Assembly (NCBI GenBank): GCA_002319075.1
Contig: NVQB01000001.1
Location: 2,790,001-2,854,000, forward strand
Length of the DNA: 64,000 nucleotides
From: Sphingobacteriaceae bacterium
Lineage (GTDB): Bacteria; Bacteroidota; Bacteroidia; B-17B0; Aurantibacillaceae
Reading direction: 5' to 3'
Below the pieces are notes generated by a model that ran no database searches, was not told where the DNA came from, and was given only the letters and a program-made list of their open reading frames with translations. The position numbers and the translations under genes were made by a program. Below are positions 1-7,377 of this stretch, in pieces; within the stretch, counting starts at the first letter, position 1; every line of letters starts with the position of its first letter.

Positions 1-1
1 A

Positions 2-1081
2 TCGCACGAAAAAATAAAAGAAGTATTGTTGGATACACTCAAACAAAAAAAGTTTGAACCGTATCTTAAAGACCAGCGGATTGCTTACATCCGCTTGAGA
101 GCGCGCGAGATCATCAACGAGAAAAACATAGAGCGGTATTTAACTACAAAGATCCGGCTGCAGAAACAAACTCTAGGCAAACTACTTGCTGAAGAAAATA
201 AAAAGCCGGAAGTAGTACGCAGCTACCTTGACTCTCTGGAACTCTTTATGAATGTGGCTTACGGCTATATTAAAAAGAAAGTGATCAAGCCCGAATTTTT
301 TGAAAATTTCAGGATCGTAAATTCAAAAGCTTTGAATTCCTACAACATTATGCGTTTGAAATATCTGGCGAAGTTAGATAGTTCCAAGATCGCTGATTTT
401 GAATGGTCCAGGCAGTTTTATGGAGATCTTGTGTATCTATACAATAACAAGGAAAGTTCTTTTTTTATTGATTATAATATGGACGCCTTAATTCAGCTTT
501 ATGGAAAGCGAATGAACGTTTCAATACCTGACGATCAACAGGATAATTATTTAGGTGAGCTGAATTATTTTGTCAGAGATTCATTACAAAAAAAACTTGC
601 ACAAAAATTAGAACTCAATTTTTGGTTTAGTGTATGCAGTAAAACAAAGGAAGAAACTCCAAAAGATAAACAAGAACTTCACTACCGGTGCCTGACGAAT
701 ATTCATAACTACTTTAATTCGAAAAAAATAGATCTCGCAGAAAAGAATAAGATCTGTTATTACTACATCTATCATTCCCGTGCAGACTGGGCTACAGAAC
801 TTCTTTGGCCAGATTATCAGAATAAAATCGACAATCCCGAAGGTTTAGTGATTCTCGCAAAAGTATTGTATGAAAATTACCAGGAAACAAAAGACCCAGC
901 TTACTACGAATTCTTAAAGGAAATTTACGGCCGGATGGGAGAAAAAACCTGGTGCCCTATGTTTGTAGGGCCTTGTAATATAAGTTTCCAGGCGCTGGAC
1001 TATGAGAATTTTCGCAACTTTTATTGTGAAAAATGCAGCTCGTATCTCAATTATGCCAAGGCACCAGATAATGTAAAGTAA
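2..1081 (+). CDS. Hypothetical protein, 5' end cut by window edge
   Basis: The reading frame is open from the first complete codon at base 2, so the gene almost certainly begins upstream; the first in-window start-like codon is a TTG at 26. About 359 residues are visible. The protein is rich in Lys, Tyr, Asn and aromatic residues, looks alpha-helical and soluble, and shows no signal peptide or membrane segment. A cysteine pair (CEKCSS) lies near the C-terminus. I recognise no catalytic motif; many Bacteroidota genomes carry large unannotated proteins of this composition. It ends 11 bp before the next gene on the same strand, so the two may be co-transcribed. Coding is certain from length and composition; function is unknown. 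Confidence 0.8.
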   Translation, partial: SHEKIKEVLLDTLKQKKFEPYLKDQRIAYIRLRAREIINEKNIERYLTTKIRLQKQTLGKLLAEENKKPEVVRSYLDSLELFMNVAYGYIKKKVIKPEFFENFRIVNSKALNSYNIMRLKYLAKLDSSKIADFEWSRQFYGDLVYLYNNKESSFFIDYNMDALIQLYGKRMNVSIPDDQQDNYLGELNYFVRDSLQKKLAQKLELNFWFSVCSKTKEETPKDKQELHYRCLTNIHNYFNSKKIDLAEKNKICYYYIYHSRADWATELLWPDYQNKIDNPEGLVILAKVLYENYQETKDPAYYEFLKEIYGRMGEKTWCPMFVGPCNISFQALDYENFRNFYCEKCSSYLNYAKAPDNVK

Positions 1082-1092
1082 ATTTATATTCA

Positions 1093-1788
1093 ATGGCTAC
1101 TGTTTCGAAGAAAATGCGTTTTGTAACTTGCATCTTGCTCCTTGCAGGATTGGGAGGATTTTTACTTTGGCAAAAATTTATGGTTGTGCATGAGCCTTTT
1201 ATGGATAATGCTTTTTATAAGTTTGAGCTGGATAGCATAAAGAGTCAACGTAGGGTATTGTCTAATGACAAGGCTGGATTAAAGAAGGTAAAGGCGGCAT
1301 TTATCAAAAGCATTACAGGTAAAATATTTCCTTACTGGTATGGAACTAAATGGGATTTTAACGGAACAACTCAATTACCTCAAGAAGGAAGCATTGCCTG
1401 TGGTTATTTTGTTACTACTACATTGGAGGATATGGGCGTTCCAATCAATCGTGTAAAGATGGCGCAGTGCGCGTCAGAGGAAATGATCCGCTCTTTAGTT
1501 TCAAAAAAGAACCTGCACCATTTATCCGGCATGTCTCTTTTAGAATTTGAGAAAAAAATGGAAAATATCGGGCAAGGCCTATATATTATCGGACTGGACA
1601 ATCACACAGGTTATATTTTAATTTCAGAAACTGGAAATTTTTTTATTCATTCCAGTGGTTGGTTTCCTTTTAAAGTGGTTAAGGATAAGTTAAGTGAGTC
1701 AACAGTGATTGGAAAATCAAAGTACCGGGTTGTTGGTAAGATCAGCGATGACGAAGGTTTTCTTAAAAAATGGCTTGAGATTAAATAA
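1093..1788 (+). CDS. Membrane-anchored hypothetical, possible papain-like/NlpC-type fold
   Basis: 231 residues with one N-terminal membrane helix (about residues 10-27) and a predicted extracytoplasmic body. The middle holds a lone cysteine in an IACGYFVTTTLEDMG segment at the start of a helix, followed about 65 residues later by LDNHTGYI and then FFIHSSG. A Cys at a helix start followed by His residues on strands is the order seen in NlpC/P60 and related papain-like peptidases, but I cannot confirm the catalytic Cys-His-polar triad. The ATG at 1093 is 11 bp after the preceding stop. It follows the upstream hypothetical gene closely and converges on folE. The peptidase assignment is inference only. 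Confidence 0.7.
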   Translation: MATVSKKMRFVTCILLLAGLGGFLLWQKFMVVHEPFMDNAFYKFELDSIKSQRRVLSNDKAGLKKVKAAFIKSITGKIFPYWYGTKWDFNGTTQLPQEGSIACGYFVTTTLEDMGVPINRVKMAQCASEEMIRSLVSKKNLHHLSGMSLLEFEKKMENIGQGLYIIGLDNHTGYILISETGNFFIHSSGWFPFKVVKDKLSESTVIGKSKYRVVGKISDDEGFLKKWLEIK

Positions 1789-1877
1789 ATACAACGCAGC
1801 GTTTAGAAAGAAAATTTATTTTTCTAAAACTGCCAAAGCCGTTAATCTGATAGTTACTACGAAGTGTGTGGCCAAAT

Positions 1878-2612
1878 TTAATAATGCGTCTTCATCTCCA
1901 CATATTTCAAAAACTCCTGCTTAGTAGCTTCTTCCTGGAATTTACCTCCATAAAAAGAGGTTACTGTAGCGGAATTATGATCTTGTACTCCGCGTGACGA
2001 CACACATAAATGTTTTGCATCAATAATGATAGCTACATTTTCTGTTTCTAAAATATCCTGGAGTTCTTTAGCAATTTGCATGGTGAGACGCTCCTGCACT
2101 TGCGGACGTTTTGCAAAGTATTGTACTATACGGTTTAATTTTGAAAGGCCTATTACTTTACCATTTGATATGTAAGCCAGGTGCGCTTTTCCGAAAATCG
2201 GTACAAAGTGATGTTCACAGTTGCTGTAAAAAGTAATATCCTTTTCCACCAGCATTTGATTGTACTGGTAAGTGTTTTCGAACAAAGCGATTTTAGGTTT
2301 GTTTGCAGGATTTAAACCGCTGAAAATTTCCTTCACGTACATTTTAGCAACACGTTGTGGTGTGCCTTTTAAACTATCGTCGCGTAAGTCAAGACCAAGC
2401 GTTTCCATGATCTCACGGAAATTGGCTTCGATCTTTTTCATTTTCTCGTCGTCACTTAATTTAAAAGCATCTTTTTTCATAGGCGTTTCCACGCTGGTCA
2501 TCACATGGTTATCTCCCATCTCTTCAGCTCTTTCTCTTTCAGTATCACGATCACTTAGTGAAGCGATGTCGCCCTTAGCAAGGGTATTCAACGAAGTTTC
2601 TTTCTGTTTCAT
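1878..2612 (-). CDS. folE: GTP cyclohydrolase I
   Basis: Catalyses GTP to 7,8-dihydroneopterin triphosphate, the entry step to folate and to biopterin or queuosine-type pterins. The family core fills the C-terminal 180 residues: zinc ligands in FYSNCEHHFVPIFG and in AKHLCVSSRGVQDHNS, with the GKAHLAYI and YAKRPQVQERLT segments typical of FolE. At 244 residues it is slightly long; the first 45-50 residues are charged and family-atypical, so translation may start at a later Met. Its annotated start overlaps the end of the upstream 6-pyruvoyl-tetrahydropterin synthase gene by 38 bp, which argues for coupling or for a later start. Identity is very secure; the exact start is not. Confidence 0.95.
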   Translation of the reverse strand: MKQKETSLNTLAKGDIASLSDRDTERERAEEMGDNHVMTSVETPMKKDAFKLSDDEKMKKIEANFREIMETLGLDLRDDSLKGTPQRVAKMYVKEIFSGLNPANKPKIALFENTYQYNQMLVEKDITFYSNCEHHFVPIFGKAHLAYISNGKVIGLSKLNRIVQYFAKRPQVQERLTMQIAKELQDILETENVAIIIDAKHLCVSSRGVQDHNSATVTSFYGGKFQEEATKQEFLKYVEMKTHY

Positions 2613-2988
2613 ACAAAGTTATTTTTAACTCAAAACGGTTATCTAAGTGTTTGCGAAGAATACCGTATATAACCATGGCGATATTTTCAGCTGTTGGATT
2701 AAGATCTTTAAATTCTTTAGTATCGAGATTCAAATTTTTATGATCAAATTTTTCAATCACATGTTCTTTGATCATCTGGCTCAAAAGTTTGGTGTCAATA
2801 ACATACCCCGTTACAGGATCGATCTCGCCAATTACTTTTACTATGAGATCATAATTATGTCCGTGATAATTCGCGTAATTGCATTTTCCAAACACGCGTG
2901 CATTTTCTTCATCACTCAGCTTATTACTGTGAAGACGATGAGCAGCATTAAAATGCTCTTTTCTGAATACGGCAATTTTATTACTCAT
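2575..2988 (-). CDS. 6-pyruvoyl-tetrahydropterin synthase family protein (copy 1)
   Basis: 137 residues, the full length of the PTPS/QueD fold. Zinc ligands are visible as HFNAAHRL and the HGH of CNYANYHGHNYDL; the catalytic Cys is in FGKC and the Asp-His pair in FDHKNLN. The five-residue spacing between Cys and HGH matches animal-type 6-pyruvoyl-tetrahydropterin synthase rather than the three-residue spacing I associate with E. coli QueD. The substrate would be dihydroneopterin triphosphate, the product of the downstream folE. With folE it forms a two-gene operon. It could serve tetrahydrobiopterin-like pterin or queuosine synthesis; no sepiapterin reductase or other queuosine gene lies nearby to decide. 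Confidence 0.92.
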   Translation of the reverse strand: MSNKIAVFRKEHFNAAHRLHSNKLSDEENARVFGKCNYANYHGHNYDLIVKVIGEIDPVTGYVIDTKLLSQMIKEHVIEKFDHKNLNLDTKEFKDLNPTAENIAMVIYGILRKHLDNRFELKITLYETERNFVEYPC

Positions 2989-3243
2989 ATGCTTATGTCA
3001 GTATTCTTAATGGTCATATTGAATAGCCACTTTAAACAATCATTCCTATTTTTTCTGGTAAACATGGCTATTTCATAATTTCTTTAAATCAACAAAATAG
3101 GGAATAGCTATGATTTTGATTCTTAATTTTTATTCAGGCACTGTTTCAGAAGTTTGCTGATCAAGTGGCCTTAATTAAAGCACTAACAAATTTAAACTAA
3201 AAAAGTTTAAGCAAAAGGCTTTTTAGCGAATTATAACGAAATT

Positions 3244-3651
3244 CTAACCGAAATATTCTACGCAAATACGTGGTGTTTCGTAGAGTTTTACGCAATGTAA
3301 TTTAACATTTGTAGGTAAATGCGGAACAATCTGCTCCCAGATAGCGATAGCCAAATTCTCAGTACTGGCAAGCTTTCCCGACATAAAGTCCACATCCATA
3401 TTTAAGTTGCGGTGATCGAGCTTATCACAAACATAAACATTCAAAATCTGACTTAATTTTTTAGCATCCATTAAAAAACCAGTCTCTTTATCGATCTCGC
3501 CTTTAATAGTAACGATGAGATCGTAATTATGCCCATGCCAGTTTGCGTTGGCACATTTACCAAAGACTTCGGTGTTTTTTTCTTCGCTCCAGTCAGGATT
3601 ATATAATTTATGAGCTGCGTTAAAATGCTCGTGGCGGGTCAGGAAAATCAT
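3244..3651 (-). CDS. 6-pyruvoyl-tetrahydropterin synthase family protein (copy 2)
   Basis: 135 residues, paralogous to the gene 255 bp downstream on the same strand. It keeps HFNAAHKL, the Cys in FGKC, HGHNYDL with the five-residue Cys-HGH spacing, and LDHRNLNMD, so all zinc and catalytic residues expected of the family are present and the copy looks active. The C-terminus carries the KLYET glutamate. The shared WSEEKN/LSDEEN segment before FGKC is also the arrangement of animal-type enzymes. Two intact paralogues suggest two different pterin products or differential expression, not simple decay. Its start lies 36 bp from the divergent mqnB start. Confidence 0.92.
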   Translation of the reverse strand: MIFLTRHEHFNAAHKLYNPDWSEEKNTEVFGKCANANWHGHNYDLIVTIKGEIDKETGFLMDAKKLSQILNVYVCDKLDHRNLNMDVDFMSGKLASTENLAIAIWEQIVPHLPTNVKLHCVKLYETPRICVEYFG

Positions 3652-3673
3652 AGCATAAAGTTACGCATTTTAT

Positions 3674-3681
3674 TAATTTTG
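3674..3681 (+). promoter_or_regulatory. TAnnTTTG -7 element of mqnB, implying a leaderless mRNA
   Basis: TAATTTTG is a perfect Bacteroidota -7 element and ends only 6 bp before the mqnB ATG. With the usual 6-7 bp to the start site, transcription would begin at or within a base of the A of the start codon. No clear -33 TTG is visible. Inference from spacing only. Confidence 0.5.
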
Positions 3682-3687
3682 TAGTCA

Positions 3688-4344
3688 ATGAAAAAGATCC
3701 TTATAGTGGGTGCCACGCAGCCTGAAATTAGTCCCACAATCAAATATGTATTAGACGTTTCGAAAAGTGAGGAAGAGGACTTGGAAAATCTCGAAGTCTC
3801 TTTTATTTTAACAGGAGTAGGAATGGTGAACACCGCTTTTACTATGGGAAAACTGTTTGGACATAAGTTTGACGTAGTTATCAATGCAGGGGTAGCAGGA
3901 AGCTATGTCAATCATAAAATTGGAACAGTTGTAAATGTTACAACAGATTGTTTCAGCGAATTAGGTGCCGAGGATGGAGATGATTTTATCAGTATTCTTG
4001 AAATGGGGCTGGGAGATCAAAATGTAGAAGTTAGCGATCTTTTCAAAAATACTTTAACTGACAAACTCGAAATTGTTTCTGGCATCACTGTAAATACAGT
4101 AAACGGAAACGAAAAAAAAATTGAACAAATAAAAGCTTATATCTCGCCGCATGTTGAAACCATGGAAGGGGCAGCATTTATACAATGTGCAAACGCCTTG
4201 AAATGGAAAGCCATTCAATTAAGAGCGATCAGCAACCAGGTTGAGAAACGTAATAAAGCAAACTGGAATATGCCTTTGGCGATAAAAAATTTAAATGAAT
4301 TTTTGATTGCGTTTTTAAAAGACTTGAATAAATCAAGCAATTAG
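3688..4344 (+). CDS. mqnB: Futalosine hydrolase
   Basis: Cleaves futalosine to dehypoxanthine futalosine plus hypoxanthine in the futalosine route to menaquinone. The 218-residue protein has the nucleoside-phosphorylase-like fold seen in MTA/SAH nucleosidases: GVGMVNTAF after the first strands, NAGVAGSY, and the substrate segment VETMEGAAF with the conserved Met-Glu pair. Start at ATG 3688 follows a -7 element almost immediately. It is the first gene of a compact operon with a SMI1/KNR4-domain gene and mqnD. The futalosine assignment rests on the mqnD neighbour as well as on sequence; an MTA/SAH nucleosidase is the less likely alternative. Confidence 0.9.
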   Translation: MKKILIVGATQPEISPTIKYVLDVSKSEEEDLENLEVSFILTGVGMVNTAFTMGKLFGHKFDVVINAGVAGSYVNHKIGTVVNVTTDCFSELGAEDGDDFISILEMGLGDQNVEVSDLFKNTLTDKLEIVSGITVNTVNGNEKKIEQIKAYISPHVETMEGAAFIQCANALKWKAIQLRAISNQVEKRNKANWNMPLAIKNLNEFLIAFLKDLNKSSN

Positions 4345-4352
4345 AAATAGTA

Positions 4353-4886
4353 GTGAAAATTAAAGAAACATATCAGCATACTTTGAAGTTCGGCAATCTA
4401 TTGTCTACTGCCGGCGAACCCATCGTTGATAATCGTATCGAGCTATTCGAAAAGAAATATGATATTATTCTTACTGAAGAGTTTAAATATATTTTAAAAC
4501 TAAATAATGGATTTTCTCTTGGTGGAGGTATCTATGGCTTGGGTGAAGAATTCGGTGGAGGCTCGCTTGAAAAAATGTATGAGCTTATGCATCAACATTT
4601 CCAGGATTTCATTCCCAAGAGAGTAGTACCTTTTTCTTCGGATGGCGCAGGAAATTGTTATTGTCTCTATCTGGATATAAAACAAACGGAAACTTGCCCT
4701 ATTCTGTTTTATCAACAGGATTACGACTACGAAAACTTTAATGAAATAGAGGTTTGCAATGCTAGTCTTGCGGAATGGATCGACGAGGTTTGTATAGGAT
4801 GGACTTTACAGGATTACGATTATGACGGAAATAGCAAATCAGACATTTTTTACAGACTCAAACACTTATTTAAAAAAGAAAAATGA
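4353..4886 (+). CDS. SMI1/KNR4 (SUKH) family protein
   Basis: 177 residues beginning at GTG 4353, 8 bp after mqnB, and overlapping mqnD by 4 bp, so it sits within the menaquinone operon. The SUKH pattern is visible: an N-terminal helix, then LTEEFKYILKLNNGFSLGGG, YGLGE, and VVPFSSDGAGNCYCLYLD followed by ILFYQQDYDY. In bacteria this fold is best known from immunity proteins of polymorphic toxin systems, but housekeeping single-domain members also exist. No toxin gene is adjacent. Its operon position suggests a stable cytosolic partner role, or simply a hitch-hiking gene. No biochemical role in menaquinone synthesis is known to me. Confidence 0.85.
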   Translation: MKIKETYQHTLKFGNLLSTAGEPIVDNRIELFEKKYDIILTEEFKYILKLNNGFSLGGGIYGLGEEFGGGSLEKMYELMHQHFQDFIPKRVVPFSSDGAGNCYCLYLDIKQTETCPILFYQQDYDYENFNEIEVCNASLAEWIDEVCIGWTLQDYDYDGNSKSDIFYRLKHLFKKEK

Positions 4887-5710
4887 AACTTACTCTCGGT
4901 TATTCTCCTTGTCCTAACGACTGCTTTATTTTTGACGCTTTACTTCACAAAAAAATTGATACTGAAGGACTGGAGTTTGAAGTGCAGCACGAAGATGTAG
5001 AAACTCTTAACCGCAAAGCTTTAAAGGGCGAATTAGATATTACGAAGTTAAGTTTCCATGCCTATGCCTATGTGATGGAGCATTATATTTTATTAAGAGC
5101 GGGGAGTGCTTTGGGATTTAATTGTGGTCCATTGTTAGTGCATAACGGATTGTGGAACGGCACAGACAGTTCAAACATGAAAGTTGCCATTCCAGGTAAG
5201 ATGACAACAGCTAATTTTTTATTGTCTCTTGCTTTTCCTCAATTAAACAATAAAATAGAATATGTTTTTTCAGACATTGAAGATGCAGTCTTAAGAGGAG
5301 AAGTAAACGCCGGGTTGATCATTCATGAAAACCGTTTTACCTACGAACAAAAGGGATTAAAAAAAGTAATAGATCTTGGAGAATATTGGGATTCGTTGAT
5401 TCATGCGCCCATTCCGTTAGGAGGTATTGTGATCAAACGCAATCTGGATTCGGCACTGCAGCAACAAGTAAACCGTTTAATTCGTAAAAGTGTTGAATTT
5501 GCTTTTGCGAATCCCGAAAGCTCAATGCCTTACGTGAAAGAACATGCCCAGGCTATGAGTGAAGACGTTATGAAAAAACACATAGCACTTTACGTGAACG
5601 ATTTTTCGGTAGATCTTGGAGACACTGGTATTAATGCAGTAAACCTGATGTACGCGAAAGCAAAGGAAGTAGGGTTATTTGATTTATCAGGAAAGAAATT
5701 GATAATTTAA
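4883..5710 (+). CDS. mqnD: 1,4-dihydroxy-6-naphthoate synthase
   Basis: Converts cyclic dehypoxanthine futalosine to 1,4-dihydroxy-6-naphthoate. The 275-residue protein has the periplasmic-binding-protein-like fold of MqnA/MqnD: the N-terminal LGYSPCPNDCFIFDALL with the CPND signature, DITKLSFHAYAYV, GSALGFNCGP, the substrate loop IPGKMTTANFLL, and a late IHENRFTYEQKGL with the glutamate and histidine pattern. The ATG overlaps the stop of the SMI1/KNR4 gene (ATGA), indicating translational coupling. mqnA and mqnC are not in the window, so the pathway must be completed elsewhere. Confidence 0.96.
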   Translation: MKLTLGYSPCPNDCFIFDALLHKKIDTEGLEFEVQHEDVETLNRKALKGELDITKLSFHAYAYVMEHYILLRAGSALGFNCGPLLVHNGLWNGTDSSNMKVAIPGKMTTANFLLSLAFPQLNNKIEYVFSDIEDAVLRGEVNAGLIIHENRFTYEQKGLKKVIDLGEYWDSLIHAPIPLGGIVIKRNLDSALQQQVNRLIRKSVEFAFANPESSMPYVKEHAQAMSEDVMKKHIALYVNDFSVDLGDTGINAVNLMYAKAKEVGLFDLSGKKLII

Positions 5711-5764
5711 TACAAGGAATAACTTGAAGTAAAAGGCTTTTAACCCTAAATTATAAACTCTTGC

Positions 5765-6247
5765 CTAGTTCCGTTCCCATTTCTGAAAACAATAATCAAA
5801 TTTGTTCTTTTCATCAGCGTTGTGGCATTCCTCCCAAACTTTAGTAAACTCTTCTTCTTTTAATTCAGGAAACCAGGCATCCGCTTCAAAGCTATGCTGG
5901 ATAGCCGTTCTATAAACTTCAGAAATTTGCGGCAAAGTCAGTTTAAAAATTTCTCCGCCACCAATGATAAATACTTTTTCTTCGTTACAACTTTTTATCG
6001 CAGCTTCAACACTGTGATAAATCTCAGCGCCTTCTAACCTGTAATCAGAACTGCGGGTAATTACTATATTTTTTCTTCCAGGTAATAAACGTCCTATACT
6101 TTCGTAAGTTTTTCTTCCCATAATAATGGGACAACCCATAGTTGTTGTCTTAAAGAATTTAAGATCAGCAGGCAAGTGACACAATAGCTGGTTATTTTTG
6201 CCAATGGCATTATTTTGATCCGTAACAACTATAGCAGCGAGTATCAT
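5765..6247 (-). CDS. folA: Dihydrofolate reductase
   Basis: NADPH-dependent reduction of dihydrofolate to tetrahydrofolate. The 160-residue protein is full length. Visible signatures are the N-terminal MILAAIVVTDQNNAIGKNNQ with the Met20-type loop, LPADLKFFKTTTMG with the substrate-binding acidic residue, IIMGRKTYESIGRLLPGRKN for the cofactor phosphate, and VFIIGGGEIF near the C-terminus. It converges with mqnD at a gap of about 54 bp that contains a short AAAAGGCTTTT palindrome. It shares the pterin theme with folE at 1.9 kb but is not in the same operon. Confidence 0.96.
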   Translation of the reverse strand: MILAAIVVTDQNNAIGKNNQLLCHLPADLKFFKTTTMGCPIIMGRKTYESIGRLLPGRKNIVITRSSDYRLEGAEIYHSVEAAIKSCNEEKVFIIGGGEIFKLTLPQISEVYRTAIQHSFEADAWFPELKEEEFTKVWEECHNADEKNKFDYCFQKWERN

Positions 6248-6361
6248 ACAAAAAATTTAAGCTACAAACCTATTCAAAATTCTTCTATTGAGACAATTAT
6301 TTTTTCTTCTAATTGAACTTTAATCCTGTGGGGTAAACCAATTTTTTTTTAGATTTACCCT

Positions 6362-6901
6362 ATGCAGGGACAACTTCTTATAGCACACCCTTTACTACAC
6401 GACAGTTTTTTTAACCGGTCTGTTGTTTATCTCACTAATCATGGAGAGGATGGGGCTATTGGATTCAGCTTAAATTTCAGAACGCAATTTGTACTCCGCG
6501 ACGTTCGTCCGCAGGTAATAAATGGCAACTTTCCAATTTTTGACGGCGGCCCGGTTGCTAAAAATCAATTGTTCTTTATCCATACGCTAGGGCATGATAT
6601 TGCAGACTCTGTCCATATAGGAAATAACATCTTTATGGGTGGAGATTTTAATGAGCTCATTCATATGATAGATCATGGCCAGGTAAAATCGCATGAGGTA
6701 CGGTTCTTTGCGGGCTACAGCGGCTGGGGAGAAAACCAATTGGAAGGCGAAATTAAAAGTAATCACTGGTTAATAAATACACCTGAGGACTCTTCTTTTT
6801 TTAGCAATGAACCCGATGATCTTTGGGGATTGCAATTAAGTGAAGTAAAGGGAAGTTACAGCATTTTTGCTGATTTTGGGTCAGATCCTTCCATGAATTA
6901 G
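6362..6901 (+). CDS. YqgE/AlgH family protein
   Basis: 179 residues, full length for the family. The typical beginning MQGQLLIAHPLLHDSFFNRSV is followed by VYLTNHGEDGAIGFSLN, a GGPV segment and a later FAGYSGWGENQLEGEI, the most conserved YqgE stretch. Members are small soluble proteins of uncertain biochemical role; in Pseudomonas AlgH was linked to alginate regulation. The start at ATG 6362 is followed directly by the family N-terminus. It is the last protein gene before the small-RNA array, and its stop lies 18 bp before the first regulatory box of the array. Confidence 0.93.
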   Translation: MQGQLLIAHPLLHDSFFNRSVVYLTNHGEDGAIGFSLNFRTQFVLRDVRPQVINGNFPIFDGGPVAKNQLFFIHTLGHDIADSVHIGNNIFMGGDFNELIHMIDHGQVKSHEVRFFAGYSGWGENQLEGEIKSNHWLINTPEDSSFFSNEPDDLWGLQLSEVKGSYSIFADFGSDPSMN

Positions 6902-6918
6902 AGTGCAGGCATGTCTCT

Positions 6919-6980
6919 ACCGAGAGAAAAATCATTCTGCCTCAAAAAATTTTAAAATATCAAAATTTATTTTATGTTTG
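6919..6980 (+). promoter_or_regulatory. Two-box promoter of small RNA copy 1
   Basis: Box A (ACCGAGAGAAAA) begins at 6919, box B (GCCTCAAAAAATTTT) at 6939 and the -7 element TATGTTTG at 6973. The 20-bp and 34-bp offsets are identical in all six promoters of this type in the window. Expected start site is near the GGG at 6986-6988. Confidence 0.85.
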
Positions 6981-6986
6981 ACTTAG

Positions 6987-7067
6987 GGTTTTACACACAC
7001 AAAACCTAAGCGTTATGTTGGGTAATCGCTTAAAGTAAAAAGCGCTGATTCGTTCAGCGCTTTTTTT
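6987..7067 (+). ncRNA. Small structured RNA, copy 1 of 4
   Basis: About 81 nt from the predicted start to the end of a T-tract. Hairpin 1: a stem of 6982-6992 with 7001-7010 around an ACACACAC loop. Hairpin 2: 7009-7030, whose loop contains UUGGG; in this copy the stem re-pairs with one bulged C. Hairpin 3: AGCGCTGA (7041-7048) with TCAGCGCT (7054-7061) followed by seven T, a strong intrinsic terminator. No open reading frame of note is on this strand. It is preceded by its own promoter. The ends are predicted, and the biological role is unknown. Confidence 0.8.
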
Positions 7068-7095
7068 ATGCTTTGAAGCGACCAAAAAATCATTC

Positions 7096-7157
7096 GCCGC
7101 AAAACAGTGCCATCTACCGCAAAAATTTTTATTCCCTGTATTCACGTAGTACATTTG
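7096..7157 (+). promoter_or_regulatory. Two-box promoter of small RNA copy 2
   Basis: Box A GCCGCAAAAC at 7096, box B ACCGCAAAAATTTTT at 7116, -7 element TACATTTG at 7150. Offsets are 20 and 34 bp. The two boxes here are near-identical direct repeats, which makes the repeat nature clearest at this copy. Confidence 0.87.
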
Positions 7158-7161
7158 ATCC

Positions 7162-7250
7162 GGGTCATAACACACACACGTTATCACCCGAGCGGTTTGT
7201 TGGGTAATCGCTTTTCTTAAAAAGCGCGGTTTGGGTTCCGCGCTTTTTTT
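7162..7250 (+). ncRNA. Small structured RNA, copy 2 of 4
   Basis: About 89 nt. Hairpin 1 pairs 7161-7171 with 7180-7190: an 11-bp stem with one C-C mismatch and the loop ACACACAC. Hairpin 2 is AGCGGTT / AATCGCT (7191-7212) with a G-U pair and the loop TGTTGGGT. Hairpin 3 is AAAGCGCGG (7221-7229) with CCGCGCTTT (7238-7246), loop TTTGGGTT, followed by a T-tract. This is the best-paired copy. It is followed by the opposite-strand gene at 7378-7971. Confidence 0.85.
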
Positions 7251-7377
7251 GTTTTCTACTACGCTCAGCCAGGCCGCTAGAAGGCTCAGATGGATCATGC
7301 TAAAAAGCTTTGGGGAAGAAAATAAAGTTTGATTGTAGCGTGGATACTAAGCCTATAAATAGCTTTCTATATGCGCT

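Noticed and set aside
1404-1601. 65-codon minus-strand frame
   Set aside because: It lies wholly inside the well-supported gene at 1093-1788 in an opposite frame.
6972-7298. 108-codon minus-strand frame across small RNA copies 1 and 2
   Set aside because: It is antisense to two structured RNAs with promoters and terminators, and its sequence is not protein-like.
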